Source of the DNA: Zopfochytrium polystomum
Taxonomy: Eukaryota > Chytridiomycota > Chytridiomycetes > Chytridiales > Chytridiaceae
Length of the DNA stretch: 64,000 nucleotides
Direction of reading: 5' to 3'
NCBI GenBank assembly: GCA_025765615.1
Contig: JAIVFJ010000088.1
Location: 186,001 to 250,000 of the forward strand
The notes beneath the pieces are model-generated. The model was not told the DNA's origin. It saw nothing but the letters and a program-made list of their open reading frames with translations, and ran no database searches. Each line of letters opens with the position of its first letter. Position 1 is the stretch's first letter. A program made the position numbers and the translations under genes. Shown here one piece after another: positions 21,922-32,246 of the stretch.

Positions 21922-22503
21922 ATGGCACTTCCAATCCCGACTGCATTATTCCATCATCATCCTCATCATCATCATCATCATCTGCACCCTCTGACTACCA
22001 CTCACTCACTCCCTCAAGTTGCCCCCCAGGGTTCACCCAAGGATGACGACACCGCATTTGAACATTTGCAGTCCCCCCAAACTACAAGGCCCAACGCCGT
22101 GAACGGGTGGCCCTCGATTAGTTACATCGAACCGGAAGAGATCCGCAGGACCCCCGCCCCGCTGGTGCAGCCGCAGTTTTGCGTCCAAAAGAATAAGTTG
22201 GATGACGCAGCGAGTGGTGGACGACCACTTGGCGCCATCTTATCCCGTCGAAGGGGCGGTGGCTACGCGGCTCTGCGACCAGATCGCCGCAGAGATGAAG
22301 AAAAGGGGTGGACGCACAAACCACGTTGTGCCCTTTGCGTCCTCCCTCCGCAACTGCTCACGAACTCATTGCCCGTGACGCCCCAATTACGCTCGACATC
22401 CACCTCGCACGTGCATACGTTCGTCGTTGAAGCCGCATCTCGCCTTCAGGACCAGCCAATCGTGAGAGAACGAAGCGATCCTGCGACTACTGCACTCACA
22501 TAG
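21922..22503 (+). CDS. Uncertain exon, His-rich N-terminus
   Basis: From an ATG at 21922 the frame encodes a His-rich start (HHHPHHHHHHLHP, coded by CAT repeats), then a more ordinary stretch near PNAVNGWPSISYIEPEEIRR. After about residue 90 a different frame looks more protein-like (CDQIAAEMKKRGGRTNHVV), so there may be an intron or a frameshift. It might be the 5' part of the gene fragment that follows. Family not recognised. Confidence 0.3.
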   Translation: MALPIPTALFHHHPHHHHHHLHPLTTTHSLPQVAPQGSPKDDDTAFEHLQSPQTTRPNAVNGWPSISYIEPEEIRRTPAPLVQPQFCVQKNKLDDAASGGRPLGAILSRRRGGGYAALRPDRRRDEEKGWTHKPRCALCVLPPQLLTNSLPVTPQLRSTSTSHVHTFVVEAASRLQDQPIVRERSDPATTALT

Positions 22504-23243
22504 CCCACACGGACGTTTGCGAGAACACAAATCCACCGCACCAGGGGACCCCAAAAACCGCCTCTTCGACACCCAAGCTTGTCTTGCGCGCTAAACTGAT
22601 ACTTGCAAAACACAATCATAGAGTCGGCAAGGTTGGGTGAGAACAAGAGCTTGAGCAGCACACCGCGGATCTCGATGCGTAGAACAAGGGGCTACAGAAC
22701 CAACTGAAGAGGGCAAAAGAGGATCGTGAGCAGCTCAATAACGAGCTCGGCGACCTGCAGGAGGACCACCTGGCGCTCCAAAGCGAGCTCGTCGCCAACG
22801 TGGCCGCAGTCGCGGCTGCAGCCGCTGCGGCCGCTGTCGTTGTGCAGGAGACTGTGACCTTGATTTTTGCGGACGCTGGAGTCGCAACCACCACAGACAA
22901 TGAAGTTATGGATTACGATGCCGTCCTCACGGACGTCGAAACGCAAACTGACACAGAGGGCTTGATTTCCCTCATGACTAGCGGAAGGAACACGAGGCAG
23001 CTGCCAGCGAGCTTTGACTCATCATCAGGCGCAATCGCCGCCATCAACAGCATTCAGCACGAGAGCTCAGACTCCGACTCTTCGGGTGGTAAGTTTTGCC
23101 CTGGGACGTCTTTTGTATTGCAAGGTATTGACATTTCCACTCTCCCTCCAGAACGAATTCCCACCAAACACTATGTCGGAAAGTGTGGATGTATCCCTCA
23201 AACCGCTGTCGCGCTCCCATCAGGCTCAGGTACGCCACGTTGA
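22440..23243 (+). pseudogene. Decayed coiled-coil gene with one recognisable intron
   Basis: One frame encodes a Cys/His patch (CDYCTHIAHTDVCE), then a strong heptad-like helix (NKGLQNQLKRAKEDREQLNN, ELGDLQEDHLALQSEL), an Ala run, and an acidic segment (DYDAVLTDVETQTDTEG). A 63-nt in-frame GTAAGT...CAG intron at 23089-23151 joins exons cleanly. The helix is broken by in-frame TGA (22638-22640) and TAG (about 22680-22682). A 46-nt GTGAGA...TAG segment at 22637-22682 would remove both but shift the frame. A pseudogene is the simplest reading; an unrecognised splicing pattern is possible. Confidence 0.4.
23089..23151 (+). other. Probable 63-nt intron
   Basis: GTAAGT donor, TATTGAC-like branch region, pyrimidine-rich tract and CCTCCAG acceptor. 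The length is a multiple of three. Splicing gives ...SSGERIPTKHYVG. Confidence 0.5.
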
Positions 23244-23259
23244 TCGCAACGACTCAAAC

Positions 23260-24854
23260 GGAAAAAATCACTGAGATGGAAGCGCTCGATCGTGCCGAGA
23301 GTGAGGGGGAGAGTGATTTGGGTCTGAGTTGTCTTTGTATCGCCGTCGTGGTTGTCGCAGCCGTCTGTGTGGGGGTGAGGGAGGGGACAAGTGACGACGA
23401 AGTGGAGACAGGGCGCCCAGTTTTGTTGCTTGCCTGTCTGATTGCCCGTCGACAACAATTGAGATCGAAGGCGCCACCGTCTTTTCGCGAGTGCCCCTTC
23501 AAAGAATGATGAATGTGTTCGCTTCGAAAGTTCACGGGCCAACATCACGAGAGATATTATTTTCTTTGAATCCAATTTGTGTTTCTTTGTTCATTTTCAA
23601 ACGATACCTGCGAGCTCCTTGGGTACTGAGCGCTTTGGACATTTGGCCTCCTGCAGGAACAGCAAGTTGAAAACATTACGGATCTTTGATCGTTACGGAG
23701 AAACCGTGTTCTCCTCCTAGTTGTCAAGTCGGACTTGCACCATTCCCGGCGGCTGCCCTGCTGATCGCCCGCCGCGACCGTTCCTGTCGGCTCCCGCTTG
23801 GCGTTGGCCACTTCGTCGTCCGTTTTTCGTTTTTCTTCTTCTTCTTCATCGACTCTTCTCCGCTCGCTTCCTGGTCCCGCCGTCACTCCTAGGGGACGGT
23901 AGCGGGCGCGTCAGGCGGACAGTTGCGCTCTCAATGAAGGCGCCGCGGCAACGGGAGCGCCGGTAGAATTGCTTGGCTGTGATCGAGTTGATGGCGCGGA
24001 GGTGAATGGGAAGTGCGAAGCGGCTGGCGGGGAACGGCACGGCGGAGGACGTTGCGACGGTGGCGGAGTGCGCGGCGCGGAGGGGTGCGTTCGCGATAGC
24101 GGCTGCAGCGGCCGCGTCAAAGCTGGCTGATCTGATGCGGACGCGGGCGTTCGCTCGAGCTGCTCGAGCTAACGGCCCGCATCGCGGATGGCGGTCGGTT
24201 ATCGCTGGACGGAGTTTCCCCGACATGGCGCCATTCGTCGGGGAGACCGACGTTGTGGAAGCTTCGGCTGCTTCCCTTGTTCACCCTTCAGTGGTTATTT
24301 CCCTCTTTTAGGGTCCTGTTGAAGGGTCTTGTGTCCCGTTTACTGTCAATGTTCTTTTCTCTCTTTTTCTTCTTTGTTTGCATTGAGTGGTCCCGTGAAC
24401 AAGGTTGTTTGTGCTGCCCGTGCTGGCCCGCTTCCGACTTCCGCCACTCCCGTGCCACCGCTGTTTCGTCCTCCGTCGTCGTCATCACTGCCTCAACTCG
24501 CGTACGTTAGACCTGGGGTCGCACGCCCATCGTCCGCCAGGTGTAGGTAGTCCTGCCGAGACTTCCACATCGAGCGTGCCAGGTTTTGGGTTGCGACAAG
24601 GTCACAACCTGAACGAGCCGACAGAGTGAGCAAACAGCGAGATCTCGACACAGCGGACGACGCAGAGGACGACACAGAGACAGGAAGCCGACGAGTCCTG
24701 ACCTGCGAGCCAACAGAGCAAGGCGACCAGTAGACAGGAAGTCGACACAGCGACAGCGAGCTGACACAGCAAGGCGCCACGACGGGACCCATCTGTCACA
24801 CCCTCACGTTTTTGGACCCAGCCCCCATCGCCGCAGGTGCGCAGATCTGCCAGG
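23260..24854. other. Stretch before the first Ty3-type element
   Basis: No convincing gene. The region at about 24320-24850 is pyrimidine-rich then GC-rich and may be the retroelement leader or LTR, but I found no matching flank at the other end. Confidence 0.35.
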
Positions 24855-27683
24855 ATGGCGGGTACTCCGATCCAGTTTACTCAGCATGGGGTCCCGGTGT
24901 TTGATGAGCGTCATGTGAGAGAGTGGGGAAAACAGTTGGGGTTGTACGTTGGGAGGATGGCCGCGACAGCAGCCCAGTATCGCGAACCGGAGGTCGTTCG
25001 CTATATCATCGACGCTGCTTTCCCTGAGCATTCGCATGCGCAGCAGGTTGCACAGGCGTGGCGTGACCGGACGGCGACATTGACAGTCGAGGGTTTGCGC
25101 GAGGCTGTGCTTGCAGCGTACCGACACATGTCGCCACCGACGACTTATGAAGACATCCAGCGCTTCGTTATAACGCTTCAAGCTACTCCGACTTGGGCTC
25201 CGATTTAGGAAGGCGCCATTGGCAATTTGGAGAGGATGCGGTCGGAGATGGCGAACCCCTCCCATTATACGGACTCCGACCTCGTCCGGCTCTTCCTTAG
25301 TGCGATGGACCCTTTTACGCACACGTCAGTGTGCCAGAACGTGGCCAACATGCGATCGATGGCGGCTGTACAGGCAGCAGCGTCACGTGCAGCAGCTGCA
25401 GCTGCAGGCTCGGGAGCCACTAGCGGAGCGTCATCTCCTGTAATGCCGACTGCGTCCATGACTGCTGCTCCCCCTGGGGTGGCCTTCAACGGACTCCTGA
25501 CGACGACGGAGGACATCACGCTCGACGAGCTGAAGCGAGCTTTCGGCGCCTTTCTGAACTTACGGCACTCTGGTCCGACACGGGAGAACCCGGCTTTCTA
25601 CCCGTACATGCCGAGTGCGACAGTCCCTTTGGCGCCGACCTTTTCCGCTCCTGTTGTTCCGTCCGTGCTGGCGCCGCCGCAGCCCTTGCCGTCTTTTGCT
25701 CTGCCTTCATTTGTTCCTCCGCAGCTGCCGCCTCCCAGACACCCGGCGGCTTCTCAGGCCGAAGTCGCTGACCTAACAAAGATGTTTCGCGACCTCACCA
25801 TTGCAATGCAGCAGTATATCCAACATCAGAACGTCCCGAAGGTACCGACAGTTTCGACAGTGTTTGAGGTTGCTGACGTGGATGCTATTGACGTGTCGCA
25901 AGTACGCTGCTGGTATTGCATGGAGCGTGGGCATCATCGTGCAAACTGTGATGCATTGCAGGACGGCGAGGTGGCAGGTGCTGAAGTGGTGTTGAACAGA
26001 CGAACGAAGAGGATTCATTGGGTCAGGATTGGGGATAACGGGCGAAGGGGGATGGGCGATGAGGTTCCTGGTGACCCTATCCATGGCGCTCGGAAGGTGG
26101 TTCGGGATCGTATGCGTCAGCTTGGGCGGCCTATTGATGTTGTTGCCCCTCCACCAGCAGTTGCGTCGCACATGTACGAAGTGTCAGCACTTCCGCTTGA
26201 CGGAAGCACTCTCATTGTGTTTGACGATGGGGACAGCAGCGATGCGAGTGAGGCAGATGAGGCTGCAGGAAGCTCGTTCCCACTCCTCAGTGTAACGCCT
26301 GACGTGTTCTCCGCAACTTTTGAGGCCGACCAGGATATTGGGAAGTTGGAAGTTCTCGACTATCTTGCCTCTCTTTCCATTGACCCAGTAGGCCTTTCAT
26401 TCTGAGCGGCGGACATTGTGCAAGGGGTATTGGAGCGACGACTTTTGCCTAAACATGTGGACTCTCTCATGGCAAAGCGTGCACGGGATCTGGATGTGGC
26501 TTGGCCGCCAGCAAGTGGGGAGGAGTCAGTTGTTCCCAAGAAGGTGAAGGGTTCAAGTGGAGGGGCGAGCTTCGGGCCACGATCATCGGTACTCCCACGG
26601 CCTGCAGCTGTTGCTGCGCCAGCTGCACCAGATCCGTCATTTACGCCTGCCCCCGCCGCACCTGTGTTCCGCCCGCTTCCCCATCTTCAGCCTCCTGTGG
26701 TGGCTCCCCATGGCTTGCCAGTGCCAGGTCCTCCACCTGACCCAGCTCCACCCAGCTCGTCACGGAAGAAGACGAAGGCGCAAAAGGAGAAGATGATGGA
26801 GATTGACGGAGAGAAGAAGGAGAAGGCGAAGCAGATCAGAGTCTTTCCGCTTGCTGGAGGAGATGAGGACTATGCAAAGATTTTCGAACAGGTGCTTGAT
26901 GGCACCCTCACCTTGACGCTTCGAGAGGTTCTTGCCATTTCACCAGGCGTAAGGACTCTTGCACACAAGCAGCTCGGGGGTCGTATGCAGGCTGTGACAG
27001 GCCCAGCTCCAACGGTGTTGGAGTCAGTCGCAGTGGTAGAATCAAAGGCGCCAATTGAATGTGGTTTCTACGGGGTGGTCGAGTCAATCGACCGTGCAGT
27101 GGAGGTGGAGGCTGCTGTTGCTCGGGCCGGAGTCAGTTCAGTCTTTTGTATGAAGCAAGCTGCAGAGACCACCACCATGCCCTCGAAATCACTACCACTG
27201 GGTGGCAGCCCAGTTGTTTCTATCTGACCGCGTGCTCCAACCATTGTCCTTGGTCAGGGCACGACGCAGCTGACAGTGATTGACTCACTCATCGACTCTG
27301 GTTCGCAGGTCAGTGTGGTGTCCGACTCTATTTTCGACGCTATTCAGGACTCCTGTTCGACTGGATCATACCCTATCCGTATGAGATCAGTGCATGGGGA
27401 GACCCGTGAGCTCACCCGTCTGGCGGCTGTGCCTTTCGATATCCAGGGTGTACGGGGTTATCTTCACTGCTTCATTGTTCCGTCACAGTCGGACCAGCGG
27501 ACTCCGTTCCGACTTCTTCTCGGACAGAATTTCATTGACTATGTGCATGGACAGTTCATACGTGAAGGCGATACACTTTGGTTTCAGATGACCTCTCCTC
27601 TTAACCCAGGCCATCGTGCTCTGGTAAGAACGCAAGGATATAAGCGAGTGCCAAGTGAAGTTGCAAATGAAGAGGCACATTGA
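24855..27683 (+). pseudogene. Ty3-1 gag-protease with three in-frame stops
   Basis: One reading frame runs from the ATG at 24855 (MAGTPIQFTQHGVPVFDERH) to 27683, interrupted by TAG at 25206, TGA at 26403 and TGA at 27225. The frame never shifts. Gag has an Ala/Pro-rich middle and one CCHC zinc knuckle (CWYCMERGHHRANC, near 25907-25948), which binds RNA during particle assembly. After a Pro-rich linker and a Lys/Glu patch comes a retropepsin active site (SLIDSGSQVSVVS, about 27285-27323, catalytic Asp in DSG). All three stops are explained by single C-to-T changes (CAG to TAG, CGA to TGA), typical of CpG or RIP-like deamination. Without the stops it would be about 940 aa. Confidence 0.75.
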
Positions 27684-28546
27684 GCTTATGCAGTGCTTTC
27701 TTTTCTGCCCACGTGGGTTTCCCTTAGAATGTTTTTCTCCCCCGTGTTCTCTTCTGTTCCTTTTCTATGTTGCTCGAAGGGTTAGTGGTTTCCTCCGGGC
27801 ACTCCGGTTCCACTGGTTCCCTCTTTTTCACTCCTTCCTGACTTCGAGTGAACTGGTCGTGGTGTTTGATTCTTGGGTTTTCTTGCAGGACCAACTGCTT
27901 GGGGACCACGTTTCGCGTTCACCGTTCCGTCGTGTTCACCTTTATGGTTTTTTTTCTCTTGCACCATTTTTCGCTGGAAGAGGCGGATTTCACGGGTGCA
28001 GGAGCCGAATTGTTTCGGGAATTGTTTGATTTTTCCCCTTCCCCCCTTTTGTTTGGTCGTTTGTCTCAGTAACAGTCCCGTGCTCTCTTCTGCTCTCCCG
28101 CCGCCGCTGCTGCGCCGCCCGCTGTTTCCGCGGTCGCCACCGTTTCGTCGTCGCTGCTACGGTGTCGTTGCCGTGCCATTGTCGCTCCGCCGAGCTGCCC
28201 TGTCGCCGCACCGCCGCCGCGCTCTCGTCGCTGCATCGCTGTCGTCACTGCCGTCGCTGAGAGTCGTGTCGTTGCATCTGCCTGCAACGACTGGGAGCAG
28301 TTCATCGCGTACACCACTTCACATCCTCGTTTTCGGGCCTGGAGCGTCCCAGACCCCGCGGGGCATCGCTCTCCCTTTCCCAGCTGGGGGTGGCAGCTGT
28401 GACCGCATCAGATCTGCGGCTTTATTGCCGACCCCGAGGTTTCAACTGGTTTGCCACCTCCGCGACAGCTTTTGACTGGTTTGCCACCGCCTTTTCTCGT
28501 TTCCCTCACGTTTTAGATAGGCCTTGGTCGGCGCTGATTTATTACG
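27684..28546. other. Non-coding spacer inside Ty3-1
   Basis: 863 bp between the protease frame and the ATG of the RT frame, which is in a different phase. Pyrimidine-rich, then CCG/TCG-rich low-complexity DNA near 28090-28270. It may be a decayed linker or a later insertion. Confidence 0.4.
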
Positions 28547-30586
28547 ATGACGGATCAGTTGGATTGGGAGGAGACAAACTGGACGGATGTTTTGTCGTCG
28601 GAGCTTGGTGTTGTCAGTGATCTTGGAGGTTGGACAGCGACGTCGCATCAACCTGTACGTGGACTTTCTTGTCGATTGCGGCGTGCAGGGAAGCTTGGCC
28701 CTGGCGAGCGCATCGATTCAGTGCTGGAGATTTCAAGGAGCCGATCGACAGAGGATGTGTTGGGGATTGCGTCGCAGTTACAACGCAATGGAGTTGTCGA
28801 CTGCCCCGCAGATTTCGATTTGCTTCGGGCGTGCTATGCGGAGGTGATGGGAGAGTCGATAGGCAGTGCTGGATATCGCGAAGTTGATGTTCAAACGATG
28901 TACAAGCCAGTTGCTCGGAAGGTCCGGCCTGCCTTGGCTCCGCTTGACGGGTCAGCTCCTGCAGCTTGGCGGGGGCCTCGACAACGTCGTACGCGCGAGG
29001 AGGCTTTGGCAGCGCTGACAGATGAGCGGATGGATCTACTTTGCTCGGACGCTGATTGGCTATCAGTCTCGGAGCAGCAGCTGCTACGAGATACGTTAAG
29101 ATCAACTCTGGAGGCGTTTTCATTCATGCTGGAGGAGCGTGGGATGGTGAGGCTGGAGATTTGCGAGCCCATTGTCATCAACACTGTCGAGCATACTCCG
29201 TGGAAGTTTCGGCCGCAGAAGATCCCGTACGCTCATTTGGCTAAGATTATCGAGTTTCTTCAGGCAAAGTTGGATGCTGGGATCATGGAGCCGTGTTTTG
29301 GTCCGTACTCTGCGTCGTTTTTCGTAGTTCCAAAGAAGGATGGAGGAATTCGCTTCATTCAGGATCTACAGCCACTGAACAGAGTCACCATTCGCGATGC
29401 TAACATTCCGCCACGCATTAACGACATCGTGGAAGAATACACTGGATGCGCTATTTACTCACCCTTGGATTGCCATTCGTTCTATGACCAGTTCCTTCTC
29501 AACCCAGCCAGCCGTGATCTGACTGCGATTGAGACACCACTTGGGCTGATGCGAATGGTCACGTTGCCGCAGGGGTGGACAAATTCAGTTTCCATTGCTC
29601 AGCGAGCGTCAGGGAAGATTTTGCAGCCGTTCATTCCACTTCACTGCCATCCGTACTTGGACGATTATGTGCTGAAGGGTCCGAAGGTTCGCCATGCAGA
29701 CCGTTCTGTTGACAAGTTTGGCCGTCGTGCTTTTGTGGTGGAGCATATCCGACTTATTGGCCGTGTCCTGGATCGTGTGGTGGAGTGTGGGGTGACGCTG
29801 TCAGGAACGAAGTCGAGGTTTTGTGTACGGGAGGCAGATATCCTTGGTCACCACGTCAGTGACAAAGGTCGATCCCCTGGCTGGGCGAAGAAGTTGCTTC
29901 AGTGGGGTGCATTGAAGTCAGTCAAAGATGTCTGATCGTTTTCTGGCCTAGCCACGTTTTTCCGACAGTACGTCCCTCGGTTTGCAGAGCGTGCAGACCC
30001 TCTGTATACGGTCATGAAGCGTGGTGTCCACATTGAGAATCATCTTGACGCGATTGAAGTGGCGAAGAAGGACCTTGCTGAGGCGATCTCATCAGACCCT
30101 GTGCTTCGCGACGCCGACTACACAAAGACGTTGTATGTGACTGTTGATGGTTCACCAACTGGGTGGGGTGTGTGGTTGGGGCAGGATGATGACGAGGGTT
30201 CGGGACGGTATGCAGTTCTCTTCTTGTCAGGGCGGTTCAACAAAGTGGAGCGACGTTATGACCAGCACAAGCGTGAGGTGTTGGCGACGTTGAGGGCGCT
30301 TCAGGCTGCTCATCAGCATGTTCATGGTGCTGAGTTTGTTCTGGAGACAGACGCTTGGGCACTTCTCGGTGCTATTGCGAAACCTGACACACTGGATGCA
30401 ACAACACAACGTTGGCTTCTTGCAATTCGGTCGTACAACCCCATTTCGATCCGACACATCAAGGGGACGCATAACGTGGTTGCTGATGCGCTGAGTCGAA
30501 AGAGTGAGTTGGACAGTGATGGAGAGGATTCCAGCAACGATGACAATTTGGAGGATCATGTTGATGCTCGCCATGTAACGCACTGA
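28547..30586 (+). pseudogene. Ty3-1 reverse transcriptase-RNase H, one in-frame stop
   Basis: From the ATG at 28547 the frame gives an RT: FFVVPKKDGGIRFIQDLQPL, then the palm motif HPYLDDYVLKGP (catalytic DD near 29657-29668). A TGA at 29933-29935 sits where related elements have KDVQSFLGL. The same frame resumes as SFSGLATFFRQYVPRF and continues from 30014 through RNase H (LYVTVDGSPTGWGVWLG; VLATLRALQAAHQHVHG; ETDAWALLGAI; HNVVADALSRKSE) to 30586. RT copies element RNA into DNA and RNase H removes the RNA. The TGA inactivates it unless read through. Confidence 0.8.
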
Positions 30587-30722
30587 CGGATTCAGCACTC
30601 ACCGATTGAACGATGTAACGCTAATCATGCGTACAGCAATTCATTGCTACTAGTTGTGGGAGAAAGAGAGGTTGGGATAGGAATGTTCGTCATAACCCTA
30701 GCTCCTTGCAAAGCGCATTGAG

Positions 30723-31178
30723 ATGCTGGAACGAACGGACGAGCTTGTAGGACTTGCCCGCCGGCGCATTGCTGCTGCAAGAGAGAAGCGTGCTGAGCAG
30801 TTCAACCAGGAACATCGTATGCGGCCTACTTCCGAGGTCATTGACGAAGGCGACTTGGTGATTGTTCGGGAGTCAAAGTTGGACAACACGATGGGTGGAA
30901 AGCTCGAGTGGAGGTATTTTGGACCGTTTTGGGTTACAGAGGTTGGGCCGAACTCGTACTATCTGGCGGAGATGGATGGCTCTGCACTTCGACGACCTAT
31001 CCAGGGGTCCCGTGTACGGCTTTATAGGAAGAGGGAGGACTTGGCTTGCATCCCTCTCGGCTCTCGGCAAAACCCCAAAAAAACAAACAACGACAACAAC
31101 AACAAAAAAAAAAAAAAACGCAATAGATCGCGGACGCGGGCCACTCGGCCAAGGAGGAAGGCATCCGCAAGCGGCTAG
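30723..31178 (+). pseudogene. Ty3-1 integrase C-terminal fragment
   Basis: The frame includes RRRIAAAREKRAEQFNQEH and IDEGDLVIVRESKLDNTMGG, then KLEWRYFGPFWVTEVGPNSY. This is the SH3-like barrel that ends Ty3/gypsy integrases. The HHCC finger and DDE core that should precede it are absent. The frame ends in an A-rich tract near 31075-31117. Confidence 0.65.
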
Positions 31179-32154
31179 TGCTGGCGGCGGACCGGTTCGC
31201 GAGGGAGCTCGGCGGGGCGGCGGCGGCGGGTCACGAGTGAGTGTTGGTGGGGGTGGTAGCGTGGTTTTTTCGGTCGGCGCGAGCACGCTTCTGAGAAAAT
31301 GGGGGTTTTGGGGGCTTGCGTTGAGCGATGAGGAGAAAGGGGGGGGAAAAAAAGGAGTTTCTGCTATGCTCTTACTCACTCACTGATGCAAACAAGCGCA
31401 CACACTCCTGCTTCACCCCATCCCGCCTTTTTTTTTTTCTTCTTTTTTTTCCCCTGGTTGGTTGGTTGGTTGTAGCTGTGCGTGTGTGTGTGTGTGTGTG
31501 AGCGAGAACGGTGGAGGAGAAACAAATGGATAGGAAAAATCAAAATAAAAGAAGAAAAAAGAAAAAAAAAAGGACAAAAACACAACACAGCCCCGCCGAA
31601 CGATCGCAACGAACGAACATTCGATCGAGCTAACGATTGATTGAACGAGGAAACGAACGACCAAACGAACTGCAAGGATCGAAGCACATCCTGTAAGACC
31701 GAAGGGGGTGACACGATGCGCTCCCCACCTCCCGCATGAACCCGATCCATCGGTCGATCCATGGCAGATCGACCGAGCCCACGGAAGCTCCCCGCGATTC
31801 CGACTGCCGATCTCCCCACTCCCGATTTCCCTGCTCCCAATCTCCCTGCAAGAGTTGGATTTTTTTTGCATCCCTCGTCTGATCATGGTCTCTGCATCGT
31901 CTAGATTCTCCCAAGTAAAACGATCTGGAAACCGTTGCGCTGCCCCTGGTAAGATGGCACATCCATACAACAACCACCAGACTTGTCAGCTCAAAGCCCC
32001 CACCCCACTCATTTGATGAATCGTTGCGACACCCCTCCATTCTCCCTCCCTCGCATACTTCATCAGACTAATTTTGAGTCCAGATCCGCAAAAAAGCAGT
32101 CATTGGAAGCAGCCTGATTGAATCATCAAAAACCGAAACTTTGAATTTCTGCTG
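31179..32154. other. Intergenic stretch upstream of the NLR gene
   Basis: Contains a GC-rich patch (31180-31260), a T run and a GGTT/GT microsatellite near 31425-31500, and A-rich DNA. No gene is supported. Confidence 0.4.
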
Positions 32155-32244
32155 GTAAGAATCAACAATTTCATATTTCCTTTGCATGTCTTGTCTAATG
32201 GCTTTCCATTTTCCTCATTTTTATTTTGTTTTTTTTCAAACCAG
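32155..32244 (+). other. Probable 5'-UTR intron of the NLR gene
   Basis: GTAAGA donor at 32155 and polyT-AAACCAG acceptor at 32244, two bases before the start ATG at 32247. It implies a non-coding first exon ending at 32154. Confidence 0.5.
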
Positions 32245-32246
32245 TC

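Larger units (their letters stand above)
24855..31178 (+). mobile_element. Decayed Ty3/gypsy-type LTR retrotransposon (Ty3-1)
   Basis: Domains run in the order Gag with zinc knuckle, aspartic protease, RT, RNase H, then only the C-terminal part of integrase. The integrase zinc finger and catalytic core are missing between 30587 and 30722. Four in-frame stops interrupt gag-protease and RT-RNase H. No LTRs were recognised. The family differs from the young elements at 41-49 kb, being CpG-rich with a YLDDYV reverse transcriptase. Confidence 0.8.

Noticed and set aside
22250..22390. Tctex1/dynein light chain similarity (CDQIAAEMKKRGGRTNHVV)
   Set aside because: Only a faint resemblance over one helix. 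The conserved C-terminal strands are absent, so I did not name it.
31140..31240. Short frame GHSAKEEGIRKRLVLAADRF as a gene 3' exon
   Set aside because: It looks somewhat protein-like but follows the A-rich end of Ty3-1, has no start or splice context, and is under 35 codons.
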